64,000 nt of DNA from CAYNKA01 sp964397655 (GTDB lineage: Bacteria > Spirochaetota > Spirochaetia > DTKZ01), in contig CAYNKA010000006.1 in the NCBI GenBank assembly GCA_964397655.1, positions 124,001-188,000 on the forward strand, in the 5' to 3' direction. Made by a program: the position numbers and the translations under genes. The notes below the pieces were generated by a model. That model ran no database searches, was not told where the DNA came from, and saw only the letters and a list, made by a program, of their open reading frames with translations. Below are positions 1 to 8,727 of this stretch, in pieces (within the stretch, counting starts at the first letter, position 1; each line of letters opens with the position of its first letter).

Positions 1-383
1 CCCATGATCTTCCGATGGATGTGGCTGCAGGTGACCGTGCCGAATTCTTCCATGAATCGGTCGTGGAGCTTGCGGACCAGGGCCGCGGTCCTGAGTCGAA
101 TCTTCTCCGGATCGGCGAAGTTGTCCCTTTCGCGGCCGATGTGATATCCGATCATGAGCGCTCCGCCGGAATAGGCGCCGCAGTGCCCGTCCGTCTCCTG
201 CGCCATTCCTCCCATGAAACCGGTCAATGCCTTGAAGAGCGCGTCGGTTTCCTTGTTCCTGACGCCGATGGCGTCCTGGAGGGCGGCGAAGACGCATTGG
301 GCGCAGCCCCGGTAGGTTTTCTCGTACTCGAACCCGAGGTCATGGGCTTTTTCGGCGATGGATTCGATTTCTGCTTTTTCCAT
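1..383 (-). CDS. C-GCAxxG-C-C family redox-type protein (3' end outside window)
   Basis: The visible 127 residues begin MEKAEIESIAEKAHDLG and carry a YRGCAQCV segment, then a CGAYSGGALMIG segment and a later TCSH cysteine. This is the cysteine spacing of the C-GCAxxG-C-C family (PF09719), small proteins of unknown function thought to bind a metal or act in redox chemistry. The C-terminus runs off the window start. The ATG at 383 follows a GGGGGAACAC ribosome-binding site, and a sigma70-like promoter lies just upstream. The family is clear from the motif; no function is claimed. Confidence 0.8.
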   Translation of the reverse strand, partial: MEKAEIESIAEKAHDLGFEYEKTYRGCAQCVFAALQDAIGVRNKETDALFKALTGFMGGMAQETDGHCGAYSGGALMIGYHIGRERDNFADPEKIRLRTAALVRKLHDRFMEEFGTVTCSHIHRKIM

Positions 384-400
384 GTGTTCCCCCGTACAGC

Positions 401-428
401 ATTTTACCGAATAGCGAGCCTCCGTCAA
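401..428 (-). promoter_or_regulatory. sigma70-type promoter of the C-GCAxxG-C-C gene
   Basis: On the minus strand a -35 TTGACG (423-428) and a -10 TAAAAT (401-406) are separated by 16 bp. They sit about 18 bp before the start codon at 383. Confidence 0.6.
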
Positions 429-523
429 TCTGATGAGCGAAGCATGAGTTGGGCACCTGCCGAGACCGATGAAAACGACCTTTCCTGCTTCCTCGATCGC
501 CGGGCGACGCGACGAAGAGAGGC

Positions 524-555
524 CCGGAACTTTTCCGGACCCCCGTTCGGCGGGG
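524..555 (-). terminator. paired hairpins after the tolC-like gene
   Basis: Directly after the stop codon of the outer-membrane efflux gene the minus strand can form CCCCG-CCGAA-CGGGG (541-555), then CCGGAA-AAG-TTCCGG (524-538). Neither is followed by a T-run, so termination is plausible but not certain. Nothing else is seen between 429 and 523. Confidence 0.4.
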
Positions 556-1878
556 TCAGGCGCCCGTCGCCTTCTCCCAGTCGAAGAAGGCTGAAAGATA
601 ATCGAACACGGCGAGATTGTACTGAAGCCTCGCGCCTTCGAGCTGGACCGAGGACTCGTTGAGCTCGAGCTGGGTTATGAGGCCGTTGTCCAGGGCGGTC
701 TTCGCGACCGAGAAGGCGCGTTCCGCGGTTTCCACGACGGCCTTGGCAGAATCGATCCTGTCGCGCGCCTCGCGGAGGGCGAGGGAGAGCTGGCTGAGCT
801 CGGTGACTACCTCGTCCTCCTTCTTCTTGAGTTCGAGTCCGGCCTTCTCGATCCTCACGTCCTCCTTCTCGAGGTTCGCCTCAATGGCCCCGCCCGTGTA
901 GACGGGAAGGGCGATCTTTACGCCGAGCTGCACGATCTGGACCTTGTCCTCGGCCGGCCTGAAGGAGTCGCTCGATGCCTGGTACCCGTAGGTGAGGGTT
1001 CCCGTGACGACGGGGTAGTAGTCGGCTCTGGAAAGATCCTTGGCTATTTCCGTCATCCGCTTCTGGCGGAGGAGGATGCCGTAGTCGCTCCGGGAGGAGA
1101 GCACGCCGGCCAGGGCGGCCTGCGGCGGAAGGTCGGGGACGGAGGCGAAGCCGTCGGTGAGCGCCACTCGGGTTTCCGGGGGTATGCCTGCGAGGAGCTT
1201 GAGCCCAAGGAGCACCACGTCGCGGTTCTTCCTGGCCTGCGAGGTCTCCGCTATCTTGCTCTTCCAGGATACTTCGGCCCTGAGCATGTCGAGTTCGTCC
1301 GCGGCGCCGGCTTCGAACTTCCTCTTCACGTCGAGATAGATCTCCCTGTCGCTCTTTTCGGAGGCTTCCTTGACCTTGGCGACCTCGCCGAGGAGGACGG
1401 CCTGGTAGTAGAGCTTCTTGGCCGCGTTCCGGACGGAGCGGGTCGTTTCCTCGAGCACGTCGCGGGTGAGGCCGGAGTATTCCTCGCCGAACCTGAGGGC
1501 GTAGATCGCCTTGAGGTTGAAGAGGTTCTGGCTCATCACGAGGCCGGCCGAGAAGTCGTTGTTCCTGTTGACGTCGACCTTCCGGTAGATGAGCGGCTGG
1601 ACACCGCCGCCCGAGGTGTCCACGGCGACGGGATAATCCTGCTTCACGTCGAGGAAATTCCTGCCGTACCCGGCCTGGGCGTAGACGTTGGGAAGGAGGT
1701 TGGACCAGGCGGCCTTCACGTCGAGAAGGGCGGCCGTCACGTCCTTCCTGGCGAGGATGATGTCCTTCGAACGCTCGTCCACTCGGGCGAGATAATCCTT
1801 GAGGCCGAGCTCCTCCGCCGCGGACCATGCCGCGCCGAGGAGGAGGAAGGCGAGGAAGACGAATGCCGTTTTTCTCAT
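556..1878 (-). CDS. TolC-family outer-membrane efflux protein (system 1)
   Basis: A 440-residue protein with a signal peptide (MRKTAFVFLAFLLLGAAWSAA) and the repeated long helices of outer-membrane efflux proteins (two OEP repeats, PF02321). It should form the trimeric outer-membrane channel of the tripartite pump whose inner-membrane and adaptor subunits are encoded just upstream. Its ATG overlaps the TGA of the RND gene (ATGA at 1875-1878), so translation is probably coupled. The C-terminus LSAFFDWEKATGA closely resembles that of the paralogue at 7389-8708. Confidence 0.9.
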   Translation of the reverse strand: MRKTAFVFLAFLLLGAAWSAAEELGLKDYLARVDERSKDIILARKDVTAALLDVKAAWSNLLPNVYAQAGYGRNFLDVKQDYPVAVDTSGGGVQPLIYRKVDVNRNNDFSAGLVMSQNLFNLKAIYALRFGEEYSGLTRDVLEETTRSVRNAAKKLYYQAVLLGEVAKVKEASEKSDREIYLDVKRKFEAGAADELDMLRAEVSWKSKIAETSQARKNRDVVLLGLKLLAGIPPETRVALTDGFASVPDLPPQAALAGVLSSRSDYGILLRQKRMTEIAKDLSRADYYPVVTGTLTYGYQASSDSFRPAEDKVQIVQLGVKIALPVYTGGAIEANLEKEDVRIEKAGLELKKKEDEVVTELSQLSLALREARDRIDSAKAVVETAERAFSVAKTALDNGLITQLELNESSVQLEGARLQYNLAVFDYLSAFFDWEKATGA

Positions 1879-4800
1879 GCCGGTGCTCCTTTCTTGTGCT
1901 TGTGCCGGGAGAGGAATACTTCCAGCGCCGGTATGACGAGGAGGGTGAGCAGGGTCGAGGACAGGATGCCTCCTATGCTGACGATGCCCATGGGCTGGCG
2001 CATCTCGGCTCCCGCGGTGTTGCTTCCGATCGCCATGGGGAGCATGCCGAGGATCATGGCGAGGTTCGACATGAGGATCGGCTTGAGCTTGACCGGGCAG
2101 GCCTCGATCATGGCCTCCCGCGTGTCCATGCCTCCGGCACGGAGCTGGTTCGCGTAGTCGAGGATGAGGATCGCGTTGTTGACGACGATGCCGACGAGCA
2201 TGACCACCGAAAGCATGGAGAGGAAGTTCATCGTTGTGCCCGTTCCGACGCAGGCGAGGATGACGCCGACGAAGGACATCGGGATCGTCCCGAGGATGAA
2301 GAGGGGCTGGACCAGGCTTTCGAGGCTCGCGGCGAGGAGCATGTAGGTGAGGATGACCGACAGGAAGAAGACCACGAGGAAGTCGCGGACCATCTCCTGG
2401 AAGGCCTCGGTATCGCCCGCCCACTTCATGTAGTAGCCTTCGGGAAGTCCGAGTTTCTTCACTTCGTCCTCTATGGGCTTCAACATGTCGCCCTGGACGT
2501 AGCCGGGAAGGAGGTAGGCGGTGAATTCCACCGTCTTGTTCTTGTCGGTGTGGAGGATCTTGTTGAAGCTCTCGGTGAACTCGATGTCGGCGAAGTAGGA
2601 GACCGGATGGATGCCGTTCGGCGTAGCGATGGGGATGTTCTTGAGATCCTCGTAGGTCTTGAGGGATTCGTCCTTCAGCACGACCCTGATGTCGTATTCG
2701 TTGCCGCGTTCCTTGTAGGTCGTGGCGACAATGCCCTCTATGGCCGCCCTGAGGGCCACCGCGAGGTCGTTGATGGTGATGCCTTCCTCCGACACCCTCT
2801 TCCGGTTCGGGGCGAGGGTTATCTCCGGTTTTCCCGGCCGCGTGGACATGTTCACGTTCATGAGACCGGGGATCTTGTCGAGACTTCTCTTGATCTTGAC
2901 TCCGTAATCCTGGAGCTTGTCGATGTCCGTCCCCCTGAGGTGGAAGTTGATGGGAGCGTCTCCGCCGCCGGCTTCCGAAACCGCGGAAATACGGAGGGTC
3001 GCGTTCGTGACCTTGGACAGGTCCCTCGTCATCTCGGCGGCGACGTCGGTGTGCCGCTTGGCGCGCTTCGCCTTGTTCACGAGGGTTATGTCCATCTTCG
3101 CGAGGCTGACCTCCTGGTCGAGGGCCGAGGTCTGGCCGAGCGTGGTGATGATGATCTCGACGTCCTCCCTCCGCTTGACGATGTCCTGGATCTCGACGAC
3201 CTTTCTCGACGTCGCGTCGAGGTCGAAGCCCTGGGGCAGTTCTATGTTGATCGAGATCTTTCCTCCGTCCGAGTTCGGGATGAATTCCATCTGCAGCATG
3301 GGAGCGAGCAGCATCGATGCCGCGAAGACCGCGAGGGTCACGAGCAGGACTATACCGCTCCGTTTCCTCCCCTTGAGGAGGTAGACGAGGATTTTCTTGT
3401 AAGCGACTTCCCACGACTTGAACACCGCTTCGAGCCTTCGGCTTATCCAGAGTTCCTTCTTCACCGTGTCGGGCAGGATGCGCGATGCCATCATCGGGGT
3501 GAGGGTGAAGGAGACCAGGATCGAGAAGATGGTCGCGATGACGACCGTATAGGCGAAGTTCTTGAGAATGATCCCCATGAATCCGCCCATGTTTCCGAGC
3601 GGAAGGAAGACCGCGATGTTCGTGAGCGTTGAGGCGAGGACCGCGATGACGACCTCCGCGGTTCCCTTGCCCGCGGCATCGGCTCTTCCGTGGCCGAGTT
3701 CCTTGTGACGGAAGATGTTTTCGAGGACCACGACGGAGTTCGCGACGAGGATTCCCGTGGACGTAGAAAGCCCCATGAGGGACATGATGTTGAAGGATAT
3801 GTCCATCGCCTGCATGACCATGAAGGTCGCGATTATGGAGAAAGGCATGGCGAGCGCGACGATGAGGGTGGACCTGAGATCGTGGAGAAAGAAGAGGAGG
3901 GTGAGGCCCGTGAGCAGGACTCCGAGGATGATGTTGTTCATGGTGTCGTCCACCGATGCCTGTACGAAGGTCGCGTCTTCGCTCACGGTCTTGAGCTTGA
4001 CCGTTCCGCCGAGCTCCCGTTCGATCTGAGGCATCCGTTTGGTGACTTCCTTCACGATCTTCACGGTGTTGCCCGAAGGATTCTTGATCACCTGCAGGAG
4101 CAGCACCTCGACGGCTCCTTCCTTCGACGCCCGGTCGAGGAACAGGGTCCGCTGCCTGACCTCCTTCGACGTGTCCTTGACCGAGGCGATCTGGCGGAAT
4201 TTCTTCATTCCCGCCGCGGTCGGCACGTCGAGGTTGCGTATGTCCTCGACGCTCGAGAATTCGCCTTTGAGCCGGACCGAGACGTCCTGCCCTTCCTGCT
4301 TGAAGTTGCCCCCCGGCATTTCGAGGTTCGCGGCCTGGAGTATGCCGGTCATCTGCGCAAGGGAGATCGTGTTCTCGAAGACCGTACGCTTGTCGAACTC
4401 GACGCGGATTTCGCGCTGCCGGCCTCCGACGATGTCCACGCTTCCGACCCCCTCGACCTGGGCGATCCGCTCCTTCACTACGGTGTCCGCGGCGGTGTAG
4501 AGCTCGGTGGCCTCCATCTTCCCTTCGACGACGATGCTCATGACCGGTGCCCAGCTGTTGATGTCCGCCTTGGATACCGCGGGTTTTTTCGCGTCCTTCG
4601 GCAGGTCGTTCAGGATCAGATCCACCTTGTCCTTCACTTCCTGGACCGCTACGTTCTCGTCCTTGCCGATCTTGAACTCGAGCTGGATGAAAGAGACGCC
4701 TTCCATCGAATAGGAGGTCACGGTCTTCAGCTGACCGATTGCGGAGATCTCGTCCTCGATCTTCTTGGTGACCTGGGTCTCGATGACGAGTGGGCCGGCG

Positions 4801-4958
4801 CCGGGATAGACCGTCTGGATGAAGACGTAGGGAATCTTCAGGTCGGGAAAAAGGCTGATGGGGAGCGCGAAGTAGGCGAGGAGCCCGAAGAGCACGAAGA
4901 CGAGCAGGAACATGGACACGAGGATTGGCTTCTTGATGGACAGATTGGAAAGAAACAT
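1875..4958 (-). CDS. RND efflux transporter, HAE1/AcrB family (system 1)
   Basis: A 1027-residue inner-membrane pump of full AcrB-family length, starting MFLSNLSIKKPILVSMFLLV. Two halves each hold a 6-TM bundle and a large periplasmic loop. TM4 reads LVANSVVVLENI (A406, N407, S408), where AcrB has LVDDAIVVVENV, so both canonical proton-relay aspartates are absent. TM10 reads VGIVVNNAILILDY, with Asn where AcrB has Lys940. The gene lies 18 bp downstream of the adaptor gene with a GGAGGA ribosome site and overlaps the tolC-like gene by 4 bp. The substrate is unknown; the neighbouring lipid-handling genes suggest an amphiphile. Confidence 0.92.
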   Translation of the reverse strand: MFLSNLSIKKPILVSMFLLVFVLFGLLAYFALPISLFPDLKIPYVFIQTVYPGAGPLVIETQVTKKIEDEISAIGQLKTVTSYSMEGVSFIQLEFKIGKDENVAVQEVKDKVDLILNDLPKDAKKPAVSKADINSWAPVMSIVVEGKMEATELYTAADTVVKERIAQVEGVGSVDIVGGRQREIRVEFDKRTVFENTISLAQMTGILQAANLEMPGGNFKQEGQDVSVRLKGEFSSVEDIRNLDVPTAAGMKKFRQIASVKDTSKEVRQRTLFLDRASKEGAVEVLLLQVIKNPSGNTVKIVKEVTKRMPQIERELGGTVKLKTVSEDATFVQASVDDTMNNIILGVLLTGLTLLFFLHDLRSTLIVALAMPFSIIATFMVMQAMDISFNIMSLMGLSTSTGILVANSVVVLENIFRHKELGHGRADAAGKGTAEVVIAVLASTLTNIAVFLPLGNMGGFMGIILKNFAYTVVIATIFSILVSFTLTPMMASRILPDTVKKELWISRRLEAVFKSWEVAYKKILVYLLKGRKRSGIVLLVTLAVFAASMLLAPMLQMEFIPNSDGGKISINIELPQGFDLDATSRKVVEIQDIVKRREDVEIIITTLGQTSALDQEVSLAKMDITLVNKAKRAKRHTDVAAEMTRDLSKVTNATLRISAVSEAGGGDAPINFHLRGTDIDKLQDYGVKIKRSLDKIPGLMNVNMSTRPGKPEITLAPNRKRVSEEGITINDLAVALRAAIEGIVATTYKERGNEYDIRVVLKDESLKTYEDLKNIPIATPNGIHPVSYFADIEFTESFNKILHTDKNKTVEFTAYLLPGYVQGDMLKPIEDEVKKLGLPEGYYMKWAGDTEAFQEMVRDFLVVFFLSVILTYMLLAASLESLVQPLFILGTIPMSFVGVILACVGTGTTMNFLSMLSVVMLVGIVVNNAILILDYANQLRAGGMDTREAMIEACPVKLKPILMSNLAMILGMLPMAIGSNTAGAEMRQPMGIVSIGGILSSTLLTLLVIPALEVFLSRHKHKKGAPA

Positions 4959-4976
4959 GGTGTCGTCCTCCGGTCC

Positions 4977-6032
4977 TTACTTGCCGGCCGCTTTCGCGGG
5001 CCCGTCGGGTTCCGTCTGAATCTTGTCGCCGTCGTTCACGTGATGGGCGCCTTCCGTAATGAGCAGGTCCCCCGGGGCGAGGCCCGAGAGCACTTCGAGT
5101 GAGAATCCCTCCCCCCTGCCGATCCCGACCTCGCGGCGTACCGCGGTTCCGTCCTTCGCGACGAAGGCGTAGAACTTGTCGTTCTCGCGGACCAGCTCCT
5201 TGCGGGACACGACGATCGCGTCGGGCTTTGCATAGGTCTCGATGGAGACGTCGGCCGTGATTCCGCTCGTGAGGATCTTCTTCGGGTTGCGGAATTCCGC
5301 TATCACCTGGAAAGCCTTTTTTTCGGAGTCCATGATGAGGTTGACCCTGGTCACGGTTCCCGCGATCGTGTTGCCGAGCCATTCGATCTCCGCCTTCTGT
5401 CCGCGGCGTATCTCTCCGATTTCCTGGGCCGAGACCCAGATCTTCGCTTCCATGAAATCGAGGTTCGATACCGTGAAGAGCGGATTTCCGGGCTCGCGGT
5501 TGTCCGTGACCTGCACCGCGAGGTGGGTGATGGAGCCCGATATCGGTGCCTTCACGTTCACCATGTCGTCGGCCGCCTTCAGGTTCGCCCGAGCCACCTC
5601 GTACTGGGTCTTCGCGTTGTCGAAATTCTGTTGGGAGATCCCCTTGTTCTCGAGGAGGTGCCTGCTCCGCTTGAAGGCGGATTCGGCGTTTTCGAAGGCC
5701 GAAAGCGCCTGTTGGTAGGTCGGATTGTCCTTGGAGAAGGTGAGCACGACCTGGTCCTTTTCCACGTAGTCTCCGATGTTGAAATAAATGTTCCGAACGA
5801 CGTCGTTGAGGGCAGCCGTCGCGTTGGATTCCGAACGGGCGCGTACGGTCGCCGGATATTTCAGGAAGACGTTGAAAGGGGAGACCTGGATCTTCCTGGT
5901 CTTCACCGGGACGCCTTCGGCCTGATGGATCTGCTCCATGCTTTTCAGGTTCATTCCGTTTTTCTTCTCCTCGGAACCGCAGGAGATCAGCAGAGACAAA
6001 GCGACGAAGGCGAGTACCATGCTACGCACCAT
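4977..6032 (-). CDS. periplasmic adaptor (membrane fusion) lipoprotein of RND pump (system 1)
   Basis: A 351-residue AcrA/MexA-type adaptor. MVRSMVLAFVALSLLISC ends in a lipobox (LISC), so it should be lipid-anchored. Lipoyl/barrel-sandwich halves flank a short alpha hairpin (AENAESAFKRSRHLLENKGI), followed by the beta-barrel and membrane-proximal domains. The start at 6032 is chosen because AGAGGAG lies 5 nt upstream and the signal peptide begins there; an upstream in-frame extension to 6179 runs through the promoter. First gene of an adaptor-RND-TolC operon. Confidence 0.9.
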   Translation of the reverse strand: MVRSMVLAFVALSLLISCGSEEKKNGMNLKSMEQIHQAEGVPVKTRKIQVSPFNVFLKYPATVRARSESNATAALNDVVRNIYFNIGDYVEKDQVVLTFSKDNPTYQQALSAFENAESAFKRSRHLLENKGISQQNFDNAKTQYEVARANLKAADDMVNVKAPISGSITHLAVQVTDNREPGNPLFTVSNLDFMEAKIWVSAQEIGEIRRGQKAEIEWLGNTIAGTVTRVNLIMDSEKKAFQVIAEFRNPKKILTSGITADVSIETYAKPDAIVVSRKELVRENDKFYAFVAKDGTAVRREVGIGRGEGFSLEVLSGLAPGDLLITEGAHHVNDGDKIQTEPDGPAKAAGK

Positions 6033-6124
6033 ACGAACTCCTCTTTTTCGAACGTTTCTCTTGGTAGGACTCACGGATGACGCAGGCGGAAGGATCGACG
6101 TACCACGAGTTTCATTCTCCGATA

Positions 6125-6152
6125 AGTGTACTAACCGTTTAGTTAATGTCAA
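6125..6152 (-). promoter_or_regulatory. promoter of efflux operon 1 with TetR-like operator in the spacer
   Basis: On the minus strand TTGACA (6147-6152) and TACACT (6125-6130) are 16 bp apart. The spacer contains the inverted repeat ACTAA-CCGT-TTAGT (6130-6143), typical of a TetR-family operator. The half-site differs from the TGAAY/RTTCA sites near the window's own tetR gene, so a different repressor, probably encoded elsewhere, is likely to control this pump. Confidence 0.6.
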
Positions 6153-6208
6153 TACCGTCAAGTAACACTTAAGAAACAATTAATATTCGATCGGGACGCT
6201 GATCGTCG

Positions 6209-7309
6209 TCAAAACGCCTCCTTGACCATGAAATAAACCTGGGCGCGGCCGTCCTCGTCGAAACCGAGATCCAGGCGGAGGGCGATGTGTTCCTCCCGAT
6301 CCGCGAGGAATCTGAGACCCGCCCCTCCCGTGATCTTGACGTTTTTCCGGGTGAATTCGTCCGGAGAAGGCGCGACGGTTCCCGCCCCCGCGAAGATCGT
6401 TCCCGCAAGGCGCCACGGAAGAGGAAACCGGTATTCGGCCTGACCGGCGATGCGGCACTTGTCCAGAAACCTGTCCTGCAGAAGCCCTCGCATCATGGAG
6501 TTCCCGCCGATACCCTCCATGGCTTCGAAGGGGACGGAGCCGGTGCCCAGGGTGAAAAGGGCGTGCAAGGCCAGAACGTGGTCCCCCGAAATGCCGATGA
6601 AACAGCGTCCGTCTATGTTTAGGACGTTGAAATCGTCGTCGCCTCCCGTGCTTTTCCGGTAGGACAACTCCTGGACGTCGAGGTAGAAACCGTCCCGCGG
6701 ATAGAACGCATTGTCCCGCATGTCCAGGATGAAACGGAAACCGCCGCCGGAAATCACGGTGCCGTCGGTCCCGGCGACGGACGAGGTTTCCATGATTCCC
6801 CCGCGTTTCGTGTCGTCCACGGATACGCGCCTCCAGTCGACGATCGGCCCGATCGAGGCCCGATCGCTCATGCGGAAGAGCAGGCTCGGCCTGAGAGCGA
6901 CCGACGTCTCCGTGTAGTTCTCCTCCGCGGAATCAGGCGTGCCGGGCCCGATTCCCCAGAAGCTCGACGGCATGAAGCTCCACTCCGCGTCGCACGACAG
7001 CATGAGGGGGAAATCGCGGAAATAGGCCGTGAACGTGCTCCCGAGGCTGGCTTGGTTTTTCAGCGACCAGGTTCCGTAGACCGCGAATTCGTCGGGTTTC
7101 TTCAGCTGCCGATCGGGCGGGGATTTTTCGTACACCATGAGATAGAAGCCCAGCCCGCCGCTCGTGTCCGGCGTGTAGAAGGGCATCACGATGGGGATGA
7201 AGCCGAGCGAGCCCTCCTCTCCGCTGAGGTTTTCCGCGGCGAAGGCGGAACTCGCGAAGATGAAGGCCGCGGCGAAGCCTCGGAAAAAGCGGGAGATGTT
7301 CCTCTGCAT
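6209..7309 (-). CDS. Omp85/BamA-TamA-type outer-membrane beta-barrel protein
   Basis: A 366-residue protein with a cleavable signal peptide (MQRNISRFFRGFAAAFIFASSAFA) and a barrel resembling the bacterial surface antigen domain (PF01103). Alternating hydrophobic strands, a conserved RGLLQDRFLDK-type segment near the last third and a C-terminal strand ending in Phe (VYFMVKEAF) support an outer-membrane barrel. No POTRA repeats are visible, so it is not BamA itself. It begins 79 bp after the second tolC-like gene and is probably the last gene of that efflux operon. Function unknown. Confidence 0.75.
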   Translation of the reverse strand: MQRNISRFFRGFAAAFIFASSAFAAENLSGEEGSLGFIPIVMPFYTPDTSGGLGFYLMVYEKSPPDRQLKKPDEFAVYGTWSLKNQASLGSTFTAYFRDFPLMLSCDAEWSFMPSSFWGIGPGTPDSAEENYTETSVALRPSLLFRMSDRASIGPIVDWRRVSVDDTKRGGIMETSSVAGTDGTVISGGGFRFILDMRDNAFYPRDGFYLDVQELSYRKSTGGDDDFNVLNIDGRCFIGISGDHVLALHALFTLGTGSVPFEAMEGIGGNSMMRGLLQDRFLDKCRIAGQAEYRFPLPWRLAGTIFAGAGTVAPSPDEFTRKNVKITGGAGLRFLADREEHIALRLDLGFDEDGRAQVYFMVKEAF

Positions 7310-7388
7310 TTCGGTGAATTTTCGCTCCTCTCCCTATGTAACGCCGGCGGGGAGGAAAAGTGTCACTCGATCGAGAAGGAATCCTCCC

Positions 7389-8708
7389 TCATCTGCCGAC
7401 CGCTTTTTCCCAGTCGAAGTAGGTCACGAGATACTCGAAGACCGAAGACAGCCTGAGCAGCCTCGCCTGTTCGAGCTGCACCGAGGACTCGTTCAACTCC
7501 AGTTGGGTGATGAGCCCGTTGTCCCTGGACGTCTTCGCGAGGCCGTAGGCCTTTTCCGCGGTAGCGAGGACCTTGTCCGCGGAATCGATCCGGTCCCTGG
7601 CCTCCCGGAGCGAGAGGTGGAGCTGCTTCAGCTCGGCCCGGATGTCGTCTTCCTTCTTCTTGAGCTCGATGCCGCGTTTTTCCGTGACGGTTTTTCCCGA
7701 TTCGAGCTGGGCTATGCGCGCGCCGCCCGTATAGACCGGCATCGAAACCTTGAGGCCGAGGGTGAGGGTCTCGACCTTGTTCTCGAACTTGTAGTCGTCG
7801 CTCGTGGTGAACCATCCGTAGCCGAGGCTCGCTGATACTGTCGGATAGAAGTCCGCCATTGCGAGGTCTTCGGAGATTTCCGCGAGGCGTTTCTGCTTCA
7901 GGAGGAGGCTGTAATCGGATCTGCCGGAATACACTTGCTCGGGCGCGAGAGCCTTGGGAAACTCGGGGAAGGATTCGAGGGAATCCGTGAGCGTGATCTG
8001 AGCCTCGGGATCGATCCCAGCGAGCGTTCTGAAGTTGACGAGGGCGACCTCGAGATTCTTCCTCGCCTGGCTGGTCTCCGCGGTCCGGGTTTTCCAGGTC
8101 ACCTCCGCCCGGAGCATCTCGAGCTCCTGGGCTACTCCGGTCTCGTAGCGGTTCTTCATCCAGTAGTAGTTGTCGCGGTCGTTCTGCTCGGAGGCTTCCT
8201 TCACCTTGAGGACCTCCCGGAGAAGAACGGCCTGGTAGTAGATCTTCTTCGCCGCGGTGAGGACGCTCCGGTCCTTCTCGTCGTAGAGGACACGGGTGAG
8301 GTCGGCGTATTCCCTGCCGTACTTGAGCGCGCTGTAGGCCTTCATGTTGAAGAGGTTCTGCTGGACCGAGACGCCCGCGGTGAACTCGTTGTTCAGGTTG
8401 CCGTCGATCTCGCTCCAGGAGAGCGGGTACGTGGGGCCTGCGCCGCTGATCGTGACCGAAGTCGGGTAGGACTTCATGACGTCCTTCATGTTCCTGTTGT
8501 ACCCGGCCTGGGCGTAGACGCTCGGGAAGAGGGCGGAGGTCGCCTGTCTGACCGCCTGCTCGGAGAGGTCGGTGTCCTTCCGGGCGAGCTGGAGATCGCG
8601 GCTGTACTGCCCGACCCGGGCGAGGTAGTTCTTGAGGTCGTATCCCTCCGCCCCGGCGAGGACCGAGGCGATCAAGAAGATGTATGCTATGACGGAAATT
8701 CGTTTCAT
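7389..8708 (-). CDS. TolC-family outer-membrane efflux protein (system 2)
   Basis: A 439-residue outer-membrane efflux protein (two OEP repeats) with a signal peptide (MKRISVIAYIFLIASVLAGAEG). It is clearly paralogous to the protein at 556-1878: both share DLKNYLARV/GLKDYLARV near the N-terminus, NGLITQLELNESSVQLE, and a C-terminal FDWEKA. It is preceded by AAAGGAG and follows the RND gene by 19 bp. It should be the exit duct of efflux system 2. Confidence 0.9.
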   Translation of the reverse strand: MKRISVIAYIFLIASVLAGAEGYDLKNYLARVGQYSRDLQLARKDTDLSEQAVRQATSALFPSVYAQAGYNRNMKDVMKSYPTSVTISGAGPTYPLSWSEIDGNLNNEFTAGVSVQQNLFNMKAYSALKYGREYADLTRVLYDEKDRSVLTAAKKIYYQAVLLREVLKVKEASEQNDRDNYYWMKNRYETGVAQELEMLRAEVTWKTRTAETSQARKNLEVALVNFRTLAGIDPEAQITLTDSLESFPEFPKALAPEQVYSGRSDYSLLLKQKRLAEISEDLAMADFYPTVSASLGYGWFTTSDDYKFENKVETLTLGLKVSMPVYTGGARIAQLESGKTVTEKRGIELKKKEDDIRAELKQLHLSLREARDRIDSADKVLATAEKAYGLAKTSRDNGLITQLELNESSVQLEQARLLRLSSVFEYLVTYFDWEKAVGR

Positions 8709-8727
8709 GGGGTGTGTGACTCCTTTA

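Noticed and set aside
1827..3632. Long plus-strand frames antisense to the RND genes (also 10183-11835)
   Set aside because: Composition is Asp/Glu/Arg/His-rich with no motif; they mirror coding bias of the opposite strand.
556..5382. A continuous 1608-codon open frame on the minus strand across the RND and tolC-like genes
   Set aside because: Only the last 440 codons are a real gene. The rest is an Arg/Pro/His-rich alternate frame of the RND gene, open because of high third-position G+C.
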